A stretch of 63,461 nt of DNA from Reyranella sp. (GTDB lineage: Bacteria; Pseudomonadota; Alphaproteobacteria; Reyranellales; Reyranellaceae), in NCBI GenBank assembly GCA_029946105.1, contig JAQSDW010000039.1, positions 1-63,461 of the forward strand. Direction: 5' to 3'. The notes beneath the pieces are model-generated. The model had not been told where the DNA came from and did not search any database. It saw only the letters and a program-made list of their open reading frames with translations. A program made the translations under genes and the position numbers. Position 1 is the stretch's first letter. The number at the start of each line of letters is the position of its first letter. This document shows positions 32,029 through 41,746 of this stretch, piece by piece.

Positions 32029-32038
32029 GGAGAACATC

Positions 32039-33712
32039 ATGAGCCAGTCCAACAGCGTCGGGCTGATCGATCTGCAGATCATGTGGAACCGGCTGATCGC
32101 CGTGGTCGAAGAGCAGGCGCAGACGTTGATGCGCACCGCCTTCAGTCCGATCGTGCGCGAGGCGGGGGACCTCTCGGCCGGTATCTTCGACCTCCAGGGT
32201 CGCATGCTGGCGCAGGCCATCACCGGCACGCCGGGTCACGTGAATTCCATGGCCGAGTCGGTGAAGCATTTCCTGCGCTACTTCCCGGTCGACACCATGA
32301 AGCCGGGCGACGCCTACATCACCAACGATCCGTGGATGGGCACCGGCCATCTCAACGACTTCGTCATCACCACGCCGTGCTTCCGGGGCGGCAATCTGGT
32401 CGCGCTGTTCTCGTGCACCAGCCATCTCATGGACATCGGCGGCATCGGCTTCGGTCCCGACGCCACCGACGTGTTCATGGAGGGCCTCTATATCCCGATG
32501 CTGAAGCTGTTCGACAACGGCAAGGTGAACGAGACGCTGATGGCGATGATCCGCGCCAACACGCGCCAGCCGGTCGACACCGAGGGCGATGTCTACTCGC
32601 TGGCCGGCTGCAACGACATCGGCTGCCGCCGGCTGGTCGAGATGATGGACGAGTTCGCCATCGACTCGCTGGATCAGCTCGGCGACCACATCATCGCCCG
32701 TTCGCGCGAGGCGGTGCTGGCCGAGATCGCCAAGCTGCCCAAGGGCACCTGGCACAACAGCATGACGGTCGACGGCTATGACGAGCCGGTGACACTCAAG
32801 GCAGCACTCACCGTTTCCGATACCGGCATCCATGTCGACTACACCGGCACCACCGGCGTCTCCACGCGCGGCATCAATGTGCCGCATGCCTATACGACCG
32901 CGTACACCGTGTTCGGTCTCGGCTGCGTCGTGGCCACCCACATTCCGAACAATGCCGGATCGCTCGGGCCGCTCACTGTGTCGGCGCCCGCGGACTGCAT
33001 TCTGAACGCGCCCAAGCCAAATGCTGTCGCCTCGCGCCATATCATCGGCCAGATGCTGCCGGATGTGACTTTCGGCTGCCTGCGCCAGATCGTTCCCGAC
33101 TGCGTGCCGGCCGAGGGCACTTCGTGCCTGTGGAACATCAACGTGCGCGGGCATGTGGCGGGAGGCCAAGGCGGCAACTACGGCTTCGGCATGACCATCA
33201 CTTCGAATGGTGGCACGGGCGCGCGGCCGGACAAGGACGGCCTCTCGGCCACCGCCTATCCCAGCGGCGTGCGCGGCACGCCGGTCGAGATCGCCGAGAC
33301 CCAGACGCCGCTGATCTTCTGGCGCAAGGAATTCCGCCCCGACTCGGGCGGCGCCGGCCGCACGCGCGGTGGATTGGGCCAGATCATGGAGATCGAAAGC
33401 GGCATCGCCGAGCCGTTCGACCTGCTCGCGGCTTTCGATCGGATCGACTATCCGGCGCGCGGCCGCGACGGCGGCGGCGACGGCGTGGCTGGTCTCTTGT
33501 CGCTGAAGTCGGGCAAGGCCCTCAAGGGCAAGGGATTCCAACTGATCCCACCGGGTGATCGCCTGATGATCATGACACCGGGCGGCGGCGGCATCGGTGC
33601 GGCGGCCGAGCGCGACCGCGCGCAGGTCGCCAACGATCTCGCCGACGAACTGATCTCGCCGGAAACGGCCGACAAGCTCTATGCCTACAAGCCGCCGCAG
33701 GCGGCCGAATAG
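32039..33712 (+). CDS. hyuB: Hydantoinase/oxoprolinase subunit B (N-methylhydantoinase B)
   Basis: Partner of HyuA; 557 residues, normal length. Begins VGLIDLQIMWNRLIAVVEEQ, the conserved start of the B family, with the REAGDLSAGIFD and ITNDPWMGTGHLNDF segments that bind metal in relatives. The C-terminal SGGAGRTRGGLGQ and MTPGGGGIG stretches are also typical. Frame open upstream of 32039 is antisense-like and discarded. Followed 25 bp downstream by a TRAP binding protein, suggesting that the imported substrate is what HyuAB opens. Confidence 0.93.
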   Translation: MSQSNSVGLIDLQIMWNRLIAVVEEQAQTLMRTAFSPIVREAGDLSAGIFDLQGRMLAQAITGTPGHVNSMAESVKHFLRYFPVDTMKPGDAYITNDPWMGTGHLNDFVITTPCFRGGNLVALFSCTSHLMDIGGIGFGPDATDVFMEGLYIPMLKLFDNGKVNETLMAMIRANTRQPVDTEGDVYSLAGCNDIGCRRLVEMMDEFAIDSLDQLGDHIIARSREAVLAEIAKLPKGTWHNSMTVDGYDEPVTLKAALTVSDTGIHVDYTGTTGVSTRGINVPHAYTTAYTVFGLGCVVATHIPNNAGSLGPLTVSAPADCILNAPKPNAVASRHIIGQMLPDVTFGCLRQIVPDCVPAEGTSCLWNINVRGHVAGGQGGNYGFGMTITSNGGTGARPDKDGLSATAYPSGVRGTPVEIAETQTPLIFWRKEFRPDSGGAGRTRGGLGQIMEIESGIAEPFDLLAAFDRIDYPARGRDGGGDGVAGLLSLKSGKALKGKGFQLIPPGDRLMIMTPGGGGIGAAAERDRAQVANDLADELISPETADKLYAYKPPQAAE

Positions 33713-33737
33713 GCAGGGACGGGGAGGCAACAAACGA

Positions 33738-34763
33738 ATGAGGGCTTCGATGAAACTGGGACGCAGGACGGCCTTGAAGGCCGGCGTGGGAGCGGGTGCG
33801 GTGGCGATGATCGCCGCACCGGCCGTGGTGATGGGACAGGCGGCGCTCAAGTTGCCGCTGGCGACGGTGTGGCCGGATGGAAATTTCCACACGGTCAACG
33901 TCAAGCGCTTTGCCGAAGAGGTGAAGAAGGGGACGGGCGGCGCCGTCGATATCGAGGTCAAGGCGGGCGGTCAGCTCGGCTTCAAGGGCCCCGAGCAGAT
34001 GCGTGCCGTGCGCGATGGCCTGGTGCCGATGGCCGACATCCTCAACATCCAGCAGATCGGCGACGAGCCGATCTTCGGCGTCGAGGGCATTCCCTTCATC
34101 TGCAATTCGGCCGAAGAGCTCAAGGTGCTGCACAAGTACCTGCGGCCGGAGTACGAGAAGGTCCTGCTGAAGAACAATCAGACGATGCTCTACACGGTGC
34201 CGTGGCCGACACAGTACCTGCATCTCAAGATCAAGGCCGAGTCGCTCGATGCCCTCAAAGCCATCAAGATCCGCGTGCCCGACAAGAACGCCCAGGAGAT
34301 GTGCAGCGCCATCGGCATGTCGCCGGCCCTGATCCCGTGGGGCGAGACCATCGCCGCGCTGTCGTCGGGCGCCGTTTCGGGCGTGTCGACCTCGTCGGTA
34401 TCGGGTGTCGATGGCAAGTTCTGGGAGTTCCTTAAGTTCTTCCACCAGACAAACCATGCCTGGTCGTCGGAGATCGTCACCATCAACAACGACACCTGGA
34501 AGAAGATCTCGCCGGTCAACCAGAAGGTGATCGTCGACCTCGCCAAGAAGCTCGAGCCCGAGTTCTGGCTGTCGTCGCTGCAGGCCGACAAGGACAGCAA
34601 CGCCAAGCTGATCGCGGGTGGCATGCAGCTCGTGATTCCGCCGCCGGCGATGACGGCCGACCTGCAGAAGAAGACGGCGCCGATGATCCCCGAATTCTAC
34701 AAGCGCGTCCCGGCCGCCGAGAAGCCGATCAAGGCCTATCTCGTCGAGATGAAGCGGGCGTGA
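33738..34763 (+). CDS. dctP: TRAP transporter solute-binding protein (DctP family)
   Basis: Periplasmic receptor of a TRAP symporter. 341 residues with an N-terminal Tat-type signal (twin Arg in GRRTALKAGVG, then a hydrophobic stretch to about residue 33). The fold-typical KGPEQMRAVRDGLVPMADI and the ligand-arginine region KIRVPDKNAQEM are visible; the latter carries the arginine that binds a substrate carboxylate in DctP proteins. The ATG at 33738 was preferred because the signal starts there. It overlaps dctQ by 4 bp. Substrate unknown; carboxylated hydantoin or N-methyl amino acids are guesses from context. Confidence 0.9.
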   Translation: MRASMKLGRRTALKAGVGAGAVAMIAAPAVVMGQAALKLPLATVWPDGNFHTVNVKRFAEEVKKGTGGAVDIEVKAGGQLGFKGPEQMRAVRDGLVPMADILNIQQIGDEPIFGVEGIPFICNSAEELKVLHKYLRPEYEKVLLKNNQTMLYTVPWPTQYLHLKIKAESLDALKAIKIRVPDKNAQEMCSAIGMSPALIPWGETIAALSSGAVSGVSTSSVSGVDGKFWEFLKFFHQTNHAWSSEIVTINNDTWKKISPVNQKVIVDLAKKLEPEFWLSSLQADKDSNAKLIAGGMQLVIPPPAMTADLQKKTAPMIPEFYKRVPAAEKPIKAYLVEMKRA

Positions 34764-35344
34764 CGGCACACGGCTCGAATCCGAACGCAGCGGCCCCCCG
34801 GCCGCTGCGTCTCTTTCTCGATGCTATCGACATGATGGGCCGGCTCGACGGCTGGATGGGGGCGGCCTGCCTGGCGGCACTCACCTGCCTGATGCTGGGC
34901 GAAGTGGCGGTGCGGGCGCTATCGGACATCTTCCCCTGGGTGCCGGCCGATATTCCGATCGCCTGGGAATACAGCTCCTACCTGATGGCGGCGGCCTTCA
35001 CCTTCGGCGCGGCGATGACGCTGCGCGCTGGCGGCCATATCCGCGTCACCCTGGTGCTGGCGCGCCTCGGACCGGCGGCGCGGCGCTGGCTGGAGACGCT
35101 GTTGGCGGCCCTCGGCGTCGGCTTCACCGGCTTCCTGGCCTACGCGATGATCAACTTCACCTGGCGCAGCTTCGTGAGCGACCAGACGTCGATCTCGAGC
35201 GCAACGCCGCTCTGGATTCCGCAAGCGCTGGTGACCTTCGGCATCTGTCTGCTCGTCCTGCAGTTCGTCGCGCGCTTCTTTCAGGCAGCGTTTGGCCTGC
35301 CGCTCGAGGATCTCAACATGCGCGCTGCGTCGGTCGCCGAATGA
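34760..35344 (+). CDS. dctQ: TRAP transporter small permease (DctQ family)
   Basis: 194 residues with four membrane segments, typical for DctQ. The conserved WEYSSYLMAAAFTFGAAMTLR stretch between helices 2 and 3 carries the family E-x(5)-A-x3-G-A pattern. Starts with GTG within the dctP stop (GTGA overlap), so translation is coupled. 23 bp separate it from dctM. Confidence 0.9.
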   Translation: MTAHGSNPNAAAPRPLRLFLDAIDMMGRLDGWMGAACLAALTCLMLGEVAVRALSDIFPWVPADIPIAWEYSSYLMAAAFTFGAAMTLRAGGHIRVTLVLARLGPAARRWLETLLAALGVGFTGFLAYAMINFTWRSFVSDQTSISSATPLWIPQALVTFGICLLVLQFVARFFQAAFGLPLEDLNMRAASVAE

Positions 35345-35367
35345 CGTTTCGGATCGGCTAGCCGGAC

Positions 35368-36672
35368 ATGCTCGCGATCGTTGTCACAATGTTTGCCGTG
35401 CTGTTCGCCTTCCTGGCGGGCGGCCTGTGGATCGGCTGGACGCTTGCCGTCACCGGCACGATCCTGCTGGCGATCTTCCGCGACATCCCGCTCGATAAGT
35501 TGTTGGCGCAGTACGCCTGGAACATCCTGACGACCCAGGAACTGCTGGCGCTGCCGCTGTTCATCGTCATGGGCGAGATCCTGTTCCGAACGCGCCTGTC
35601 GCAGGCGCTGTTTCGCGGCCTCTCGCCGTGGGCCGGTCTGCTGCCGGGCCGCCTGCTGCACGTCAATGTCATCGGCTGCACGATCTTTGCCGCCATCTCC
35701 GGCTCGTCGGCCGCCACCACCCAGGTCGTCGGCCGCATCTCGCTGTCCGAGCTTCTGAAGCGCGGCTATTCCAAGGACGTTGCCGTCGGCTCCCTGGCCG
35801 GTGCCGGCACGCTCGGCTTCCTGATCCCGCCCTCCAACATCATGATCATCTACGGCGTGCTGGGCGACGTCTCGATCGCCAAGCTGTTCACGGCCGGCTT
35901 CATCCCGGGTGTCCTGCTCGCCGGCTGTTTCATGGCCTGGATCATGATCCACACGGCGCTGAGGCCGGAGTTCGTGCCGGCTGCTGAGCGCAAGGTTCGC
36001 ATCGCGTCGGGCGCCGAGTATCTGTCGTCGATAAAGGAACTCGGCCCCGCGGTGTTCCTCATCCTCTGCGTGCTGGGATCGATGTACGGCGGCCTCGCCA
36101 CGCCTTCGGAAGCGGCGGCGGTGGGCGTGCTGGGGGCGCTGGTGGTGGCCGCGGTACAGCGCGAGCTCTCCTGGCAGGCCATGAAGGCGATTGCCGTCGG
36201 CTCGGTCCAGACCTGCGCCATGATCGCGCTGATCGTGCTCGGCGCGTCGATCCTCGGCGGCGCCGCGGCGTTTCTCGGCATTCCCGGGGCGGTGGCGGAG
36301 TTCGTCAGCAGCCTCGGCCTCTCGTCCTTCATGCTGATCGTGGCTCTGATCGTGTTCTACCTGATTTTGGGGTGCTTCCTCGACGGCTTCAGCATGATCG
36401 TGATGACGCTGCCCATCGTCATGCCGATCGTGAAAGGCGCCGGCTTCGATCCGATCTGGTTCGGCGTCTTCCTGGTCCTGGTCGTCGAGATGGCGCAGAT
36501 CACGCCGCCTGTCGGCTTCAACCTCTTCGTCATCCAGGGGCTGACCGAAGACGGCCTGGGCTATATCGCCCGGGTGACAATGCCCTATCTGCTGATCATG
36601 ACCGGTTTCACCATGCTGGTGACGCTCTTTCCCGACATTGCCCTCTGGCTTCCGCGCTACCTCAGCGGCTAG
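35368..36672 (+). CDS. dctM: TRAP transporter large permease (DctM family)
   Basis: Transport channel of the TRAP symporter. 434 residues, 12 or so hydrophobic segments. Conserved family blocks are visible: LPLFIVMGEILFRTRLSQ, ISGSSAATTQVVG, GAGTLGFLIPPSNIMIIYG and the C-terminal LILGCFLDGFSMIVMTLPIVMP and ITPPVGFNLFVIQG. With dctP and dctQ it forms a complete, Na+-driven uptake system within the hydantoinase gene series. Confidence 0.95.
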   Translation: MLAIVVTMFAVLFAFLAGGLWIGWTLAVTGTILLAIFRDIPLDKLLAQYAWNILTTQELLALPLFIVMGEILFRTRLSQALFRGLSPWAGLLPGRLLHVNVIGCTIFAAISGSSAATTQVVGRISLSELLKRGYSKDVAVGSLAGAGTLGFLIPPSNIMIIYGVLGDVSIAKLFTAGFIPGVLLAGCFMAWIMIHTALRPEFVPAAERKVRIASGAEYLSSIKELGPAVFLILCVLGSMYGGLATPSEAAAVGVLGALVVAAVQRELSWQAMKAIAVGSVQTCAMIALIVLGASILGGAAAFLGIPGAVAEFVSSLGLSSFMLIVALIVFYLILGCFLDGFSMIVMTLPIVMPIVKGAGFDPIWFGVFLVLVVEMAQITPPVGFNLFVIQGLTEDGLGYIARVTMPYLLIMTGFTMLVTLFPDIALWLPRYLSG

Positions 36673-36701
36673 TCTGCCTTCAATCGTCTAGGGGGGAATG
36701 G

Positions 36702-38066
36702 ATGGATCCGCGCCAGGTCAAAACGGCGGCTGATGCCCGCAAGATCGTCAAGGAACGCGGCCTGACCCACGTCAAGGTTGGGGTGCACGACATCGACGGC
36801 ATCCTGCGCGGCAAGTACATCCACATCGACAAATTCCACTCGGCGCTGGAAGGCGGCTTCGGCTTTTGTGACGTGGTGCTGGGCTGGGACTCCAACGACC
36901 AGCTCTACGACAACGGCACCTACACCGGCTGGCATAGCGGCTATCCCGACGCCAATGTCCGCATCCTGCCCGACACCTGCCGCGAGATCGCGACCGAGCC
37001 GGGCAACCTGATGTTCCTCTGCGAGTTCGTGGCCAGGGCTGAGGAGATCTGCCCGCGCGGCACCTTGCGTCGCGTGCTGGCCCGCGCGGCCAAGCTCGGA
37101 TTCGAGGTCAAGGTCGGCTTCGAGTACGAGTTCTTCGTCTTCGTCGAGACGCCCGAGTCCATCCGCGAGAAGGGCTACAGGAACCTGAAGCCTATTTCGC
37201 CCGGCTTCTTCGGCTACTCCGTGCTGCGCAATTCGGTGCTGTCGGACTGGTACCAGGACCTCATGGCCATGTGCGAGACCATGGACATGGGCATCGAGGG
37301 CCTCCACACCGAGACCGGTGCCGGCGTGCTCGAGGCGGCGCTGCGTGTCGACGATGCGCTGGCCGCCACCGACAAGGCAGCACTTTTCAAGCTCTTCACC
37401 AAGGTGCTGGCGCAGCGGCGCGGCTGGCTCGCCACCTTCATGGCCAAGTGGTCGAAGGACTGGCCGGGCTGCGGCGGTCACATGCACATGTCGCTGTGGA
37501 AGGGCGGCAAGCCGGTCTTCTTCGACGAGAAGGCGCCCCATCGCATGAGCACGACGATGCGCCATTTCGTCGGCGGTCAGCGGGCATTGATGCCCGAGAC
37601 GCTGGCGATGGTGGCGGCGAACGTGAACTCCTACCGGCGGCTCATTCCGGGCTTCTGGGCGCCTACGGATGCGACTTGGGGCGTGGAGAACCGCACCACG
37701 GCGCTCCGGGTCATTCCGGGCTCGGCCAAGTCGACCCGCGTCGAGTACCGGGTCGCCGCCGCCGATGCCAATCCCTACCTGGCGCTCGCTGCGGCCATCG
37801 GCGCGGGCCTGTGGGGCATCGAGAACAAGATCGACCCGGGCGAGCCGATCAAGGGCAACTCCTACGCCGTAAAACATCCGGTGAAGTCGCAACTGCCGCG
37901 CACGCTGATGGAGGCGGCCGGCCGGTTGAAGGCGTCCAAGCCGGCGCGCGACCTGTTCGGCGATGCCTTCGTCGATCACTATTCTGCAACGCGTGAATGG
38001 GAAGAGCGGGAGTTCCGCAAGGCCATCACGGATTGGGAACTCGAACGCTACATGGAAATCATCTGA
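36702..38066 (+). CDS. Glutamine-synthetase-like ligase (PuuA/GlnT group)
   Basis: 454 residues of the glutamine synthetase fold: N-terminal beta-grasp with VGVHDIDGILRGKYIHIDKF, and a catalytic domain with FEYEFFVF (metal-binding Glu), HTETGAGVLEAAL and CGGHMHMSLW (ammonium and metal site), and NRTTALRV...STRVEYR (ATP and glutamate arginines). The first motif, with D-I-D-G-x-x-R-G-K, is typical of the gamma-glutamyl-polyamine or gamma-glutamylmethylamide synthetase-like group rather than housekeeping GlnA. Likely role: glutamylation of an amine released in this pathway. Overlaps the next gene by 1 nt (TGATG). Confidence 0.85.
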   Translation: MDPRQVKTAADARKIVKERGLTHVKVGVHDIDGILRGKYIHIDKFHSALEGGFGFCDVVLGWDSNDQLYDNGTYTGWHSGYPDANVRILPDTCREIATEPGNLMFLCEFVARAEEICPRGTLRRVLARAAKLGFEVKVGFEYEFFVFVETPESIREKGYRNLKPISPGFFGYSVLRNSVLSDWYQDLMAMCETMDMGIEGLHTETGAGVLEAALRVDDALAATDKAALFKLFTKVLAQRRGWLATFMAKWSKDWPGCGGHMHMSLWKGGKPVFFDEKAPHRMSTTMRHFVGGQRALMPETLAMVAANVNSYRRLIPGFWAPTDATWGVENRTTALRVIPGSAKSTRVEYRVAAADANPYLALAAAIGAGLWGIENKIDPGEPIKGNSYAVKHPVKSQLPRTLMEAAGRLKASKPARDLFGDAFVDHYSATREWEEREFRKAITDWELERYMEII

Positions 38067-39238
38067 TGGCTGCGTCTGCTCCGCTCGTCGGCAACTGGAA
38101 CTACCCGACCTCGATCCGCTTCGGCGCCGGCCGTATCCGCGAGTTGCCCGAAGCCTGCAAGGCTGTCGGCTTGAAGCGGCCGCTGCTGGTGACCGATCCG
38201 GGCCTGGCGAAGCTGCCGATGATCTCCGATGCGATGCTTGCCCTGCGCAAGGCGGGGATTGAGGTGGCGCTTTTCAGCGAGGTGAAGCCCAATCCAGTAG
38301 CCGCCAACGTCGAGGCTGGCGTACGCGTGCTGCGTGCCGGCAAGAACGACGGCGTGATCGCCTGGGGCGGCGGCAGCGGCATCGACACCGCCAAGGCCAT
38401 CGCCTTCATGGCGGGGCAAACGAGACCCTTGTGGGACTTCGAGGATGTCGGTGACTGGTGGACGCGGGCCAATCCGGCCGGGATCTATCCGTCGATCGCC
38501 GTGCCGACGACGGCCGGGACGGGGTCGGAGACCGGCCGCGCCTCGGTGATCACCAACGAGGAGACGCACACCAAGAAGGTGATCTTCCATCCCAAGATGA
38601 TGCCGTCCATCGTCATCGCCGATCCCGAGCTCACGATCGGCCTGCCGCCGAAGCTGACGGCAGGCACCGGCATGGATGCCTTCATCCATTGCCTCGAGGC
38701 CTATTGCGCGCCGGGCTATCACCCTTATGCGGAAGGCATTGCTGTCGAAGGCATGCGGCTGGTGAAGGAAAACCTCGAACGCGCGGTCAAGGATGGTCGC
38801 GACATCGAGGCCCGTGGCCATATGCTGGCGGCCTCGCAGATGGGCTCCACGGCTTTCCAGAAGGGGCTGGGCGCCATCCATTCGCTGTCGCATCCCGTGG
38901 GCTCGACGCTCGATACGCATCATGGCCTCACCAATGCGGTGGCCATGCCCTACGTGCTGCAGTTCAACCGCCCGGCCATCGACGACAAGATCGTGCGCCT
39001 GTCGCGCTGGCTCGGGCTGCGCAATCCGACGTTCGACGGCTTCATGGAATGGACCCTCGATATCCGGCGCAAGGTCGGCATCCCGCACACGCTGGCCGAG
39101 ATAGGCGTGAAGGAGAGCCATCTCGATAAGTTCGCCGAGATGGCCGCCGTGGATCCGACGGCGAGCGGCAATCCGGTGAAGGCGGGGGTTCCCGAGATGC
39201 GCAAGATGTACGACGCAGCCGTGAACGGGCGTCTCTGA
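38066..39238 (+). CDS. Iron-containing alcohol dehydrogenase
   Basis: 390 residues of the group III (Fe-ADH) family. The NAD-binding motif is GGGSGIDTAKAIA, the nucleotide-phosphate loop PTTAGTGSE, and the metal site includes GTGMDAFIHCLEAY (Asp, His) and GAIHSLSHPVG...THHGL (His, His). Start ATG at 38066 overlaps the stop of the glutamine-synthetase-like gene, giving coupled translation. The substrate may be an alcohol or aldehyde produced by the neighbouring enzymes; several members of this family oxidise short alcohols or reduce aldehydes. Confidence 0.9.
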   Translation: MAASAPLVGNWNYPTSIRFGAGRIRELPEACKAVGLKRPLLVTDPGLAKLPMISDAMLALRKAGIEVALFSEVKPNPVAANVEAGVRVLRAGKNDGVIAWGGGSGIDTAKAIAFMAGQTRPLWDFEDVGDWWTRANPAGIYPSIAVPTTAGTGSETGRASVITNEETHTKKVIFHPKMMPSIVIADPELTIGLPPKLTAGTGMDAFIHCLEAYCAPGYHPYAEGIAVEGMRLVKENLERAVKDGRDIEARGHMLAASQMGSTAFQKGLGAIHSLSHPVGSTLDTHHGLTNAVAMPYVLQFNRPAIDDKIVRLSRWLGLRNPTFDGFMEWTLDIRRKVGIPHTLAEIGVKESHLDKFAEMAAVDPTASGNPVKAGVPEMRKMYDAAVNGRL

Positions 39239-39239
39239 C

Positions 39240-41693
39240 ATGGCCCCGAATTTCCCCACCCAGGCCCGCGTCGTCATCATCGGCGGCGGCATCATGGGCT
39301 GCTCGACGGCCTATCACCTGGCCAAGCTCGGCTGGAAAGACGTGGTCCTGCTGGAGCAGGGGCGCCTCAGCGGCGGTACGACCTGGCACGCCGCCGGACT
39401 GGTCGGCCAGCTTCGCAGCTACCAGAACCTGACGCGGCTGATCCGCTACAGCACCGATCTCTATTCGAAGCTCGAAGCCGAGACCGGGCTCGCCACTGGC
39501 TGGAAACAATGCGGGTCACTCTCGGTGGCCCGCACCGAGGAGCGCATGGTGCTGCTGCGCCGCTCGGTCGCCATGGCCAATGCGCAAGGCGTCGACTGCG
39601 AGCCGCTGACGCCCAAGGGGGCCGGCGACAAGTATCCCATCATGCGCACCGACGATCTGGTGGGCGCGGTGTGGCTGCCGGGCGACGGCAAGGCCAATCC
39701 CACAGACATCACCCAGGCGCTGGCCAAGGGCGCGCGCAATGGCGGCGTCCGCATCTTCGAGAAGACCCGCGTGACGTCGATCGACACCAAGGACGGCCGC
39801 GTCACCGGCGTGCAGACGACCGAAGGGCCGATCACCGCCGAAATCGTGGTCAACTGCGGCGGCCAGTGGGCGCGCCAGGTCGGGCGCATGGTCGGCGTTA
39901 CCGTGCCGCTCTATTCCTGCGAGCACATGTACATCGTCACCGAGAAGATGGAGAACGTGCCGCGCGATCTGCCCGTGATGCGCGATCCCGACGGCTACAT
40001 CTACTTCAAGGAGGAGGTCGGCGGCTTGTTGATGGGCGGCTTCGAGCCCGACGCTAAGCCGTGGAACAAGGACGTCATTCCCGACGATTTCGAATTCGGC
40101 ATGCTGCCGGACGACTGGGACCAGTTCCAGATCCTGATGGATAACGCCCTGATCCGCGTCCCGGCACTGGAGAAGACCGGCATCAAGACCTTCATGAACG
40201 GCCCCGAGAGTTTTACGCCCGATCTCAACTACATCCTGGGCGAGGCGCCGAACCTGCGGGGCTTCTTCGTCGGCGCCGGCTTCAACTCGATGGGCATCGC
40301 GAGTTCAGGTGGCGCCGGCATGGCACTCGCCGAATGGATCGTGGCCGGCGAGCCGACCATGGACCTCTGGCCGGTCGATATCCGCCGCTTCGCGGGCTTT
40401 CACGGCAACGACTCCTGGCTGCGCGCGCGTGTCGCCGAGACCCTGGGGCTGCACTACAAGATGCCGTGGCCGCAGCGCGAACAGGAGAGCGGCCGGCCGT
40501 TCCGCCGCTCGCCGCTCTACGACCGGCTCAAGGAGCGTGGTGCCTGGTTCGGCAACAAGATGGGCTGGGAGCGGCCCAACTGGTTCGCCGGTACCGGCAA
40601 GTCGCCGGACATGCAATACGGCTGGGACCGCGGCGCCTGGTTCGACGCCGTCGGTGCCGAGCATCGGGCGACGCGCGAAGGCGTGACGGTCGTCGACGAG
40701 ACCTCGTTCGGCAAGTTCCTGATACAGGGTCGCGATGCCGAGAAGGTGCTGCAGCATCTCTCCGCCAACGACGTCGCCGTGCCGGTGGGCCGCACGGTCT
40801 ACACCGCTCTTCTGAACAGTCGCGGCACCTTCGAGAGCGATCTCACCATTGCTCGGCTCGGCCGCGACAAGTTCATGATCGTGACCGGCTCGGCCCAGGT
40901 GACGCGTGATGCCGACTGGATCGGCCGAAACATGCCGGAGGGCGCGCATGCCACGCTGACCGACGTGACGGCGGCCTGGACCGTGCTCTCGGTCATGGGG
41001 CCGCTCAGCCGTTCGCTGCTGCAGAAGGTGAGCCGCGCCGACTTCTCCAACGAGGCGTTCCCCTTTGCCACCATCCGCGAGATCGGCGTCGGCCATGCCA
41101 CGGTGCTCGCCTCGCGCCGCACCTACATGGGCGAACTCGGCTGGGAGCTTTACGTGCCGGTCGAATTCTCCGTCACGGTGTTCGAAACCCTGCACGAGGC
41201 GGGTGTCGAATTCGGCCTGCGCGATGCCGGCTACTATGCCGTCGACACGTTGCGCCTGGAGAAAGGCTATCGCGCCTGGGGGCGTGAGCTGACGCCCGAC
41301 GACAATCCCTTCCAGGCCGGTCTCGGCTGGGCAGTGAGGCTCGACAAGCCCGGCGGCTTCATCGGCCACAAGGCATTGGTCGAGGCCAAGGCCAAGCCGC
41401 TGGTGCGGCGCCTGGTGTCGGTCGTAGTCGCGGACAGTGAGCCGCTGTTGTGGGGTGGCGAGGCGCTGCTGCGCGACGGCAAGCCGGTCGGCGATCTCAC
41501 ATCGGCAGGCTACGGCCATACGATTGGTGCGTCGGTTGGGATGGGCTACGTGAAGCGCGACGATGGTGCCGCCATCGATGCTGCCTGGCTTGATACAGGG
41601 CGCTTCGAGGTCGATCTCGCCGGCACACGTCTCAAGGCAAAGGTGTCGCTGCGATGCCCCTTCGATCCTGCGGGAGCGCGCATCAAGTTGTAG
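39240..41693 (+). CDS. FAD-dependent dimethylglycine/sarcosine dehydrogenase-like protein with C-terminal GcvT domain, copy 1
   Basis: 817 residues. The N-terminal half is a DAO-type FAD domain (VVIIGGGIMGCSTAYHL near 11-27); GTTWHAAGLVGQ contains the histidine used for covalent FAD in DMGDH/SARDH proteins. The C-terminal half (about 430-810) is an aminomethyltransferase-like GcvT domain that passes the methyl-derived one-carbon unit to tetrahydrofolate (MGELGWELYVP and RAWGRELTPDDNPFQAGLG). Starts 1 nt after the alcohol dehydrogenase gene. A paralogue lies at 58449-60887. N-demethylation of sarcosine, dimethylglycine or a related N-methyl compound is likely. Confidence 0.9.
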   Translation: MAPNFPTQARVVIIGGGIMGCSTAYHLAKLGWKDVVLLEQGRLSGGTTWHAAGLVGQLRSYQNLTRLIRYSTDLYSKLEAETGLATGWKQCGSLSVARTEERMVLLRRSVAMANAQGVDCEPLTPKGAGDKYPIMRTDDLVGAVWLPGDGKANPTDITQALAKGARNGGVRIFEKTRVTSIDTKDGRVTGVQTTEGPITAEIVVNCGGQWARQVGRMVGVTVPLYSCEHMYIVTEKMENVPRDLPVMRDPDGYIYFKEEVGGLLMGGFEPDAKPWNKDVIPDDFEFGMLPDDWDQFQILMDNALIRVPALEKTGIKTFMNGPESFTPDLNYILGEAPNLRGFFVGAGFNSMGIASSGGAGMALAEWIVAGEPTMDLWPVDIRRFAGFHGNDSWLRARVAETLGLHYKMPWPQREQESGRPFRRSPLYDRLKERGAWFGNKMGWERPNWFAGTGKSPDMQYGWDRGAWFDAVGAEHRATREGVTVVDETSFGKFLIQGRDAEKVLQHLSANDVAVPVGRTVYTALLNSRGTFESDLTIARLGRDKFMIVTGSAQVTRDADWIGRNMPEGAHATLTDVTAAWTVLSVMGPLSRSLLQKVSRADFSNEAFPFATIREIGVGHATVLASRRTYMGELGWELYVPVEFSVTVFETLHEAGVEFGLRDAGYYAVDTLRLEKGYRAWGRELTPDDNPFQAGLGWAVRLDKPGGFIGHKALVEAKAKPLVRRLVSVVVADSEPLLWGGEALLRDGKPVGDLTSAGYGHTIGASVGMGYVKRDDGAAIDAAWLDTGRFEVDLAGTRLKAKVSLRCPFDPAGARIKL

Positions 41694-41746
41694 ATGGAAG
41701 TGGTCGTCTACACTTCCCATGTGAAGGAAGATGAAGGGACGAAACA

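Noticed and set aside
32006-33961. A 651-codon minus-strand frame opposite hyuB and the start of dctP
   Set aside because: Shadow of supported genes; no motif or ribosome site.
36372-36701. Upstream extension of the glutamine-synthetase-like frame
   Set aside because: Overlaps dctM in another frame and lacks family residues; the ATG at 36702 starts the conserved region.
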